Shown one piece after another: positions 7,569 through 12,428 of a stretch of DNA of 12,428 bases. Source of the DNA: CAUZIZ01 sp047514575 (GTDB lineage: Bacteria; Acidobacteriota; UBA6911; RPQK01; JAJDTT01); the NCBI GenBank assembly GCA_047514575.1, contig JAKZYH010000368.1, positions 1-12,428 on the forward strand. The letters run 5' to 3'. How positions within the stretch are numbered: the first letter of the stretch is position 1; each line of letters begins with the position of its first letter. The notes beneath the pieces are model-generated. The model did no database searches. It had not been told where the DNA came from and saw only the letters and a list, made by a program, of their open reading frames with translations. The position numbers were made by a program, and so were the translations under genes.

Positions 7569-7601
7569 GGTCCGTGTAAGGCACTGAATGGAGCTTTCCT
7601 C

Positions 7602-8528
7602 ATGCAGGATTTGGTGGATCTCTTCTTGTCCCACTTGAAGTACCAGAAGAACTACTCTCCGCACACGGTCAAGAACTACGCGAGAGATCTGGCAGAATTT
7701 ATCGACTACCTTGAGGCAGGCAAGTCGGAGCGGATCATCCGACTGGAACAGATCGATCACATTACCGTGCGCGATTTCCTAAGTCACCTTCACCAGGGTG
7801 GAAACCAAAAGACTTCGATCGCCAGGAAGCTATCGGCCTTGCGGTCGTTCTTCCGTTACCTGCATCGCGAAGGAAAGATCCAGACCAACCCCGCCAAGTT
7901 GGTGAAGACACCACGCTTGCCCCAGAAGACACCTCGATTCTTGTCCTCCTCACAAGTGGATGCCTTGCTTCAGCTTCCGGATACGGAGATCCCCCGGGGC
8001 ATCCGGGACCGCGCCATGATAGAGCTGCTCTACGCCAGCGGGCTGCGCGTGAGCGAGCTGGTCCAGCTCAATCTGGAGGACCTCTCACTGGATCAGCGAT
8101 TGGTCAAGGTTCGAGGAAAGGGAAAGAAAGAGCGGTTGGTACCCTTCGGAGAAAAGGCCTACGAATCACTGAAATCCTACCTGCCGGTGCGAGGGCGCCT
8201 GCTGAAACGCGGGGCAACCCTGCAAGAACTCAGCCCTCTGTTCCTGAACCTCCGGGGCGGACGTCTCACCGCTCGATCCTTCCAGCGGAACCTGGATCAG
8301 TACGTCCAGAAGGGAGCCCTTCTGCTGGACGTCCACCCTCACCTATTGCGGCATTCCTTCGCCACCCACCTGCTCAACAACGGCGCCGATCTCCGATCGA
8401 TTCAGGAGCTGCTGGGTCACGAGAGTCTCTCCTCGACTCAGAGGTACACCCACCTCTCCATCGAGCAACTGCTCAAGATCTACCGCGAATCCCACCCGAA
8501 GGCACGTTCTGGATCCCCTCGGAAATGA
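7602..8528 (+). CDS. xerC: Tyrosine recombinase XerC-type
   Basis: The 308-residue protein has the size and both domains of Xer recombinases: an N-terminal SAM-like core-binding domain (about 1-90, 'NYSPHTVKNYARDL') and a C-terminal catalytic domain. All active-site residues are visible: R149 (SGLRVSEL), K173 in the beta-hairpin, H247 and R250 (HPHLLRHSF), H273 (LLGHESL) and the nucleophile Y282 (TQRYTH). XerC with XerD resolves chromosome dimers at dif at the division septum. The N-terminal sequence and the 'YRESHPKA' tail favour XerC over XerD, but a single-Xer system is also possible. GGAG stands 8 nt before ATG 7602. The gene follows ntrX by 33 bp, so it is probably co-transcribed. There is no integrase-type extra domain and no flanking repeat, which argues against a mobile element. 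Confidence 0.9.
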   Translation: MQDLVDLFLSHLKYQKNYSPHTVKNYARDLAEFIDYLEAGKSERIIRLEQIDHITVRDFLSHLHQGGNQKTSIARKLSALRSFFRYLHREGKIQTNPAKLVKTPRLPQKTPRFLSSSQVDALLQLPDTEIPRGIRDRAMIELLYASGLRVSELVQLNLEDLSLDQRLVKVRGKGKKERLVPFGEKAYESLKSYLPVRGRLLKRGATLQELSPLFLNLRGGRLTARSFQRNLDQYVQKGALLLDVHPHLLRHSFATHLLNNGADLRSIQELLGHESLSSTQRYTHLSIEQLLKIYRESHPKARSGSPRK

Positions 8529-8560
8529 AGGATTCACAAACGAGTCTAGTACGCTTAGAG

Positions 8561-8637
8561 CCTTCTTCAATTCACCTCCTCTCCCTCTTCTCCCCCGCTC
8601 TCGCCACAAATCCTTGCGTTTTCAGTCCTTTCCACCC
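8561..8637 (+). terminator. C-rich, G-poor tract after xerC, probable Rho-dependent termination region
   Basis: In these 77 bases I count about 37 C and 5 G, with long pyrimidine runs, starting 33 bp after the xerC stop. Unstructured C-over-G tracts like this are the known hallmark of Rho utilisation sites. No hairpin followed by a T-tract is visible between xerC and the next promoter. It would insulate the E1/E2 operon from ntrYX-xerC transcription. Inferred from composition only. Confidence 0.4.
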
Positions 8638-8672
8638 TGAGCCAATACCGGTTTGAGAAACCGCTGGGCTCA
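8638..8672. repeat. Two-stem dyad upstream of the dehydrogenase promoter
   Basis: An inner perfect hairpin CGGTTT-GAG-AAACCG (8649-8663) is enclosed by a second 6-bp pair TGAGCC (8638-8643) and GGCTCA (8667-8672). No T-tract follows. It ends 11 bp before the -35 of the next promoter, a position typical of an activator or repressor site; it could also help stop xerC transcription. Confidence 0.5.
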
Positions 8673-8683
8673 CCCGCCGTGCC

Positions 8684-8712
8684 TTGTCGCATCCTCATGG
8701 GAGAGATATAAT
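8684..8712 (+). promoter_or_regulatory. Near-consensus sigma70 promoter of the 2-oxoacid dehydrogenase operon
   Basis: TTGTCG (8684-8689, 4 of 6 to TTGACA) is followed after exactly 17 bp by a perfect TATAAT (8707-8712). A start near G8718 or A8719 places the 5' end only 4-5 nt before ATG 8723, an almost leaderless message. The -35 TTG coincides with an in-frame TTG that would otherwise lengthen the E1 alpha reading frame by 13 residues, so that TTG is unlikely to be a start. Confidence 0.6.
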
Positions 8713-8722
8713 CCCTAGACAC

Positions 8723-9817
8723 ATGCCAAAGGCGATGACCAGAATCCTTCTCCCTAGTGGAAGGGTGGCAGAAGGTGCACGGCTCCCGTCCCTCACTCCT
8801 AATGAGCAGACTCAGCTCTACCGCTTGATGCTGCTGAATCGCCGAATTGACGAGCGGATGGTTCGTTTACAGCGCCAGGGTCGACTCGGTTTCTATGTCG
8901 GATCGGTGGGAGAAGAGGCGTCCATCATAGGCAGTGCTTTCGCGCTACAGGAAAAGGACTGGATCCTTCCCTGCTATCGGGAATTGGGAGCTGCCCTGGT
9001 TAGGAACTACCCCCTGTTCGACCTGTTTTGCCAATTCGTGGGCAACTCACGTGATCAGAACAAGGGTCGGCAGATGCCCAATCACTACGGCCGTCCTGAC
9101 CTGCGGATTACTTCGATCTCCAGTCCCGTTGGCAGTCAGATTCCGCATGCTACCGGTTTGGGGGTTGCGGCACGGCTGTCGGGAAAAGAGGAAGCAGTCC
9201 TGGTCTACTTCGGCGATGGCGCGACTTCTCAGGGAGACTTCCACGTGGCTGCCAATTTTGCCGCTGTCTACAAGGCTCCTACAATATTCTTCTGCCGCAA
9301 CAATCAGTGGGCCATCTCGGTTCCCGCCCGTGCCCAGACCATGTCTGAGAGCTTCGCTATCAAGGCCAAGGCCTATGGCTTCGAGGGGGTCCAGGTGGAC
9401 GGCAACGACATCTTTGCTGTCTACTCTGTCACCCAGCAAGCCGCCGAAAAGGCTCGAAAGGGCGGGGGGCCGACTCTGATCGAGGCCGTGACTTACCGAC
9501 AGGGAGGTCACTCCACCTCAGACGATCCACGAGCCTATCGGGACGATGATGAGGTGCAGGAGTGGAAAGACAAGGATCCCATTCTTCGACTCAGATCGTA
9601 TCTGATCAGCCAGGGCCACTTGACTGAGGATGGGGACGCCCAGTTCGAAGATGAGATAAAGCAGGAGATCCAGGAGAATCTGCAGAAGGCAGAAGCAATT
9701 GGTCCTCCAGCTCTCGAAACGGCTTTCGAAGATGTCTTCGATACGCTTCCCTGGCACCTTCGAGAACAGCTTGAATCCCTGAGGACCGCCGAAGAGTCGG
9801 CTAGTGTTTCGCGTTAG
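8723..9817 (+). CDS. 2-oxoacid dehydrogenase E1 alpha subunit (branched-chain type)
   Basis: This is the thiamine-diphosphate-binding half of an alpha2beta2 E1, which decarboxylates a 2-oxo acid and hands the acyl group to lipoyl-E2. Counting from ATG 8723 (364 residues), the ThDP/Mg motif runs from GDG (164-166) to NN (193-194). Segments QRQGRLGFY, GEEASIIGSA, KGRQMPNHYG, ISSPVGSQIPHATG, VDGNDIFAVY and HSTSDDPRAYR resemble branched-chain 2-oxoacid dehydrogenase E1 alpha (BkdAA/BCKDHA) more than classical PdhA. A pyruvate or acetoin enzyme remains possible because the families intergrade. The open frame extends to TTG 8684, but that lies on the promoter -35 and has no ribosome site; ATG 8735 is another possible start. 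No good Shine-Dalgarno precedes 8723. The E1 beta gene follows 20 bp after the stop. Confidence 0.88.
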   Translation: MPKAMTRILLPSGRVAEGARLPSLTPNEQTQLYRLMLLNRRIDERMVRLQRQGRLGFYVGSVGEEASIIGSAFALQEKDWILPCYRELGAALVRNYPLFDLFCQFVGNSRDQNKGRQMPNHYGRPDLRITSISSPVGSQIPHATGLGVAARLSGKEEAVLVYFGDGATSQGDFHVAANFAAVYKAPTIFFCRNNQWAISVPARAQTMSESFAIKAKAYGFEGVQVDGNDIFAVYSVTQQAAEKARKGGGPTLIEAVTYRQGGHSTSDDPRAYRDDDEVQEWKDKDPILRLRSYLISQGHLTEDGDAQFEDEIKQEIQENLQKAEAIGPPALETAFEDVFDTLPWHLREQLESLRTAEESASVSR

Positions 9818-9824
9818 AGGTCCC

Positions 9825-9830
9825 AGGGAA
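9825..9830 (+). promoter_or_regulatory. Ribosome binding site deciding the E1 beta start
   Basis: AGGGAA lies 7 nt before ATG 9838 but only 4 nt before the in-frame TTG 9835. The normal spacing and the ATG codon favour 9838 as the start. Confidence 0.6.
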
Positions 9831-9837
9831 ACTCTTG

Positions 9838-10815
9838 ATGCCGACAAGCAACATCATCCAGGCAGTCAATGACGCGCTACGCACCGAGATGCAGCGTGAC
9901 CCTAGAGTCGTGGTGCTGGGCGAAGACGTTGCCAAGTTCGGGGGCGTGTTTCGCGCTACTCAAGGACTCCTGGACGAGTTCGGGTCCGAGCGGGTTTTCG
10001 ACACTCCGCTTGCCGAGGCCGGAATCATCGGAACTGCTATCGGCCTGTCTCTCTACGGCTTTCGTCCAGTTCCAGAGATTCAATTTGCCGATTTCATCTA
10101 TCCCGCCTTCGATCAGATCGTGTATGAGCTGGCGAAGATGCGTTACCGTTCCGGCGGGCAGTACACTTGTCCCCTGGTAATTCGGACGCCCTATGGAGGA
10201 GGCATCCGCGGTGGTCACTACCACTCTCAGAGCCCGGAGGCTTATTTTGTGCATACGCCGGGGCTCAAGGTCGTCATTCCCTCCAACCCCTATGATGCCA
10301 AGGGCCTGCTGATCGCTGCGGTCCGAGATGCAAACCCAGTGATCTTCATGGAACCCAAGCGAGTCTATCGGGCTGCCCGAGGTCAGGTTCCCGAGGGAGA
10401 CTACAGCGTTGAATTGGGTCGTGCCAAAGTGATTAAAGAGGGTTCTGACGTGACGATCCTGACCTACGGGGCGATGGTCTACCCGGTCCTTGAGGCTTCA
10501 GAAGCTGCGGAAACCGAGGACAGAATTTCCTCCGAGGTAGTCGACCTCCGGACCCTGATGCCCTACGACATAGAAACGATCCTGGTGTCCGTGAAGAAGA
10601 CGGGTAGGGTGGTGATTGTCCATGAGGCTCCCAGGACCTGTGGATTCGGAGCGGAACTATCCGCCGCCATCAGCGAGCGAGCGTTGCTGCATCTGCAGTC
10701 TCCCATTCTCCGCGTGACGGGTTTCGATACACCCTTTCCCTACGCTTTGGAGGAGTACTATCTGCCCGATTTGAAACGCGTTCACAGGGCTCTGCGGGAC
10801 AGTGTCAATTTTTAG
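9838..10815 (+). CDS. 2-oxoacid dehydrogenase E1 beta subunit (branched-chain type)
   Basis: The 325-residue transketolase-like beta subunit completes the E1 active site with E1 alpha and carries the E2-docking surface. An N-terminal pyrimidine-binding domain (about 5-180) has GEDVAKFGGVFRATQGL, FDTPLAEAGIIGTAIG (the Glu expected to activate ThDP), EIQFADFIYPAFDQIVYE and the YHSQSPEAYF loop. A C-terminal transketolase domain (about 195-315) has EGSDVTILTYGAMV and HEAPRTCGFGAEL. EIQFAD, YRSGG, YHSQSPEA and EPKRVYRAA match branched-chain-type E1 beta (BfmBAB/BCKDHB) closely. The usual length is about 325-330. ATG 9838 is preferred over TTG 9835 because of the AGGGAA site. The gene lies 20 bp after E1 alpha and 15 bp before E2, in the standard order, so one operon is likely. 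Confidence 0.93.
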   Translation: MPTSNIIQAVNDALRTEMQRDPRVVVLGEDVAKFGGVFRATQGLLDEFGSERVFDTPLAEAGIIGTAIGLSLYGFRPVPEIQFADFIYPAFDQIVYELAKMRYRSGGQYTCPLVIRTPYGGGIRGGHYHSQSPEAYFVHTPGLKVVIPSNPYDAKGLLIAAVRDANPVIFMEPKRVYRAARGQVPEGDYSVELGRAKVIKEGSDVTILTYGAMVYPVLEASEAAETEDRISSEVVDLRTLMPYDIETILVSVKKTGRVVIVHEAPRTCGFGAELSAAISERALLHLQSPILRVTGFDTPFPYALEEYYLPDLKRVHRALRDSVNF

Positions 10816-10830
10816 CTGATTGAGGAATGA

Positions 10831-12024
10831 ATGGCATTCGAATTCAAGCTTCCAGACATTGGTGAAGGCATCGTCGAAGGGGAAATTGTCCGCTGGCTGG
10901 TTAAGGCGGGGGAAAAGCTCGACGAGGATCAACCCATGGTTGAGGTCATGACCGACAAGGCCACAGTTGAGATCAGTTCCCCGGTGACCGGTACCGTCTC
11001 GCGCTGTTTCGGTGAGTCGGGCGATATCGTCAAGGTGGGAAGTACCCTGGTCCGTATCGATACCAGCGGAGAAGAATCTCCTGTGGAGGAGGCTCAGGTT
11101 TCTCTCGGCGACACTGTTCCGGTCCCGGCCCACCCGGTTCCAGCCCACCCGGTGCCGGCTGAACCGGTCCCCCAGCATACAGGTGGCCCGGTGCTCGCCA
11201 CGCCAGCCATACGCCGATTGGCGCGCGACATGAACGTGGATCTTTCCGATGTAACCGGCACGGGTCCTGGGGGGCGAGTCAGTCGAGAAGATCTAGAGCG
11301 ATTTCAGGAGGCACCGGCTGCGGAAACGGAGGGCGAAGAGACGCTTCCCTATCGAGGAATCCGCAGGCGCATCGGAGACCACATGGTACGGTCCGTCATC
11401 ACGGCGCCTCATTTTACCTATGTTGAAGAGATCGATGTCACGGAGCTGGTGCAGCTCCGAGAACAATACCGAAAGTCGCCGGAATTCGAAGGGGTGCGTT
11501 TGACCTATCTGCCTTTCATCATGAAGGCATTGGTCATCGGCTTCAAAGAGTATCCCCTACTCAACTCGACTTTGAACCAGGAAGCCGACGTGATCGAGTT
11601 CAAGCGGGATTACAACATCGGGATTGCCACCCAGACGGCGGAGGGACTCCTGGTGCCGGTAGTGAAGAACACCGAAGGCAGGAATATTCAGGAACTCGCT
11701 GTGGAGATTACCAGGCTCTCAGAGGCGGCCCAAAAAGGGCAGATACAGTTAGAGGATCTTCAAGGCGGAACCTTTACGATTACCAGTCTGGGAGCCCTGG
11801 GAGGGATCATGGCAACCCCCATCATCAACTTTCCCGAAGTTGCGATCCTGGGGGTGCACAAGATCGTGCAGAGGCCTGTTGTGCGCTCCGGTGAGATTGT
11901 CATCCGCGAAATGATGAATCTGAGTCTTTCTCAGGATCACCGCGTGGTCGATGGAGCCACCGGCGCTCAGTTCATCCAGTTCATCAAGCCCCACCTGGAG
12001 AGTCCGAAGTCGTTGATCCATTAG
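10831..12024 (+). CDS. 2-oxoacid dehydrogenase E2, dihydrolipoamide acyltransferase
   Basis: The 397-residue core subunit takes the acyl group from E1 on a swinging lipoyl arm and transfers it to CoA. Residues 2-77 are a single lipoyl domain with the lipoyl lysine at K43 in MTDKATVEI. Residues about 97-116 are a Pro-rich linker of four 5-residue repeats. The E1/E3-binding domain covers about 121-160 (ATPAIRRLARDMNVDL...GTGPGGRVSREDL), and the catalytic domain runs from about 170 to the end, with H370 and D374 in DHRVVDG. This is a complete, standard E2 (one lipoyl domain, as in branched-chain complexes). GAGGA in TTGAGGAATGA, just before ATG 10831, is a good ribosome site. E3 (lipoamide dehydrogenase) is not in the window. 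The acyl substrate is inferred from the E1 genes, so pyruvate remains possible. Confidence 0.92.
   Translation: MAFEFKLPDIGEGIVEGEIVRWLVKAGEKLDEDQPMVEVMTDKATVEISSPVTGTVSRCFGESGDIVKVGSTLVRIDTSGEESPVEEAQVSLGDTVPVPAHPVPAHPVPAEPVPQHTGGPVLATPAIRRLARDMNVDLSDVTGTGPGGRVSREDLERFQEAPAAETEGEETLPYRGIRRRIGDHMVRSVITAPHFTYVEEIDVTELVQLREQYRKSPEFEGVRLTYLPFIMKALVIGFKEYPLLNSTLNQEADVIEFKRDYNIGIATQTAEGLLVPVVKNTEGRNIQELAVEITRLSEAAQKGQIQLEDLQGGTFTITSLGALGGIMATPIINFPEVAILGVHKIVQRPVVRSGEIVIREMMNLSLSQDHRVVDGATGAQFIQFIKPHLESPKSLIH
11119..11178 (+). repeat. 15-bp in-frame tandem repeat, four copies, in the E2 linker
   Basis: Four successive 15-bp units encode PVPAH, PVPAH, PVPAE and PVPQH (residues 97-116) between the lipoyl and subunit-binding domains. 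Codon use differs between units (ccggtc, ccggtt, ccggtg, ccggtc), so the copies are not identical at DNA level and look selected as an extended Pro-Val linker. Copy number in such linkers often varies between strains. Confidence 0.85.
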
Positions 12025-12428
12025 GCCGAGAGTGAATTCCAAGATACAAGGTCCAGGATGTCCGGGATACAAACAAATACCGGATCACAAGCACCAAAGG
12101 GTAAATCTGGAGGGATAATCAGCTAAGGGTATTTTAATCAATAGTTTAGTTTAGTGTTGTCCCGTCGATTCTACCCTCCAAAGCAGCCATTCTCTAACAT
12201 TTTGCTAACAACTCGGAGAAACTCGGGAGGAGCCCGCCCAGGGACACCCCATACTGCCTGATTAGAACGAAATCGAACGGCCGCTTTCGCCAGCGGATAT
12301 TCCAATTCTCCCCGGAAACGTCGAGTGAACTACCGCAAACGGCCCTGCCCACAACGTCTAAGCTGAAGTTCCTTTGTGTTGGGGGCAGAAAAGTGCCATG
12401 ATTTCAAAGGGATAGGTGCGATAGGGAG
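12025..12428. other. 404-bp stretch after E2 with no convincing gene
   Basis: No open frame here has a start, ribosome site and protein-like composition. Near the operon end are a tandem 9-bp repeat GTCCaGGAT/GTCCgGGAT (12051-12068), a weak dyad TCCGG/CCGGA (12061-12065 and 12080-12084), and a wide inverted pair TGGAGGG (12108-12114) with CCCTCCA (12174-12180) around an AT-rich core (about 12130-12160). No hairpin with a T-tract was found, so the E2 transcript end is not defined. A near-direct repeat AACTCGGaGA/AACTCGGgAG lies at 12210-12229. The last 200 bp read like ordinary coding composition in places but carry stops in all frames I checked. Confidence 0.5.

Noticed and set aside
7602..8528. 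XerC as an integrase of a mobile island
   Set aside because: Length and domains are those of a housekeeping Xer protein, it sits in a tight operon with ntrYX, and there is no adjacent tRNA, att-like direct repeat or cargo gene.
8684..8722. TTG 8684 as the start of E1 alpha
   Set aside because: It has no Shine-Dalgarno, is the -35 element of a good promoter, and the added 13 residues do not resemble E1 alpha N-termini.
8934..9479. 181-residue open frame inside E1 alpha
   Set aside because: It lies in another frame of a strongly conserved E1 alpha gene, and its Ser/Arg/Pro-rich composition is typical of a shifted GC-rich reading frame.
12061..12084. TCCGG/CCGGA dyad as the terminator of the dehydrogenase operon
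   Set aside because: It has only 5 bp of uninterrupted stem, a large loop and no following T-tract, so it does not qualify as an intrinsic terminator.
12171..12300. Minus-strand open frame of about 43 codons near the right edge, possibly a decayed gene
   Set aside because: It is too short, starts after a stop with no start codon or ribosome site, and its protein resembles nothing I can name with confidence.

Overview
The window is about 12.4 kb of moderately GC-rich bacterial chromosome. It carries eight full-length protein genes and one gene cut off at the left edge. Gene content suggests a Gram-negative-type, lipid-rich soil or sediment lineage, possibly Acidobacteriota: a secreted protein with a carboxypeptidase-regulatory-like domain, an NtrY/NtrX two-component pair, a stand-alone HyuA, and a branched-chain-type 2-oxoacid dehydrogenase. 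That assignment is inference. Nothing in the window (no rRNA, no clear taxon marker) proves it. I saw no tRNA, rRNA, CRISPR array, prophage or insertion sequence.

Layout. (1) 1-423, minus strand: N-terminal part of an exported protein with a good signal peptide, missing from simple start-to-stop ORF lists because it runs off the edge. (2) 424-963: non-coding stretch with a strong inverted repeat (488-516) over a possible minus-strand promoter, and a 23-bp tandem repeat (790-853). (3) 964-1692, plus: rlmB, 23S rRNA 2'-O-methyltransferase, overlapping tail to tail by 40 bp with (4) 1653-3689, minus: hyuA, a hydantoinase/oxoprolinase A subunit with no B subunit nearby. (5) 3690-3939: divergent intergenic region with an extended -10 promoter for (6) ntrY (3940-6147), ntrX (6207-7568) and xerC (7602-8528), closely spaced and apparently one transcription unit. 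(7) 8529-8722: C-rich, G-poor tract (probable Rho-dependent end), a two-stem dyad and a near-consensus sigma70 promoter. (8) 8723-12024: E1 alpha, E1 beta and E2 of a 2-oxoacid dehydrogenase complex, most like the branched-chain (BCKDH) type, separated by 15-20 bp. E3 is absent. (9) 12025-12428: 404 bp without a convincing gene.

How they work together. NtrY (membrane sensor kinase) should phosphorylate NtrX (an AAA+ activator of sigma54-type architecture). XerC is a housekeeping tyrosine recombinase that appears to share their transcript. The E1/E2 genes would convert branched-chain 2-oxo acids to acyl-CoAs, which feed amino-acid catabolism and iso-branched fatty acid synthesis; the E3 flavoprotein must come from elsewhere in the genome. 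The most checkable new points are regulatory: the predicted E1 alpha promoter leaves a leader of only about 4-5 nt before ATG 8723, which rules against the longer TTG-initiated reading frame; and several dyads sit exactly at promoters. I did not find a clearly novel multi-gene system.
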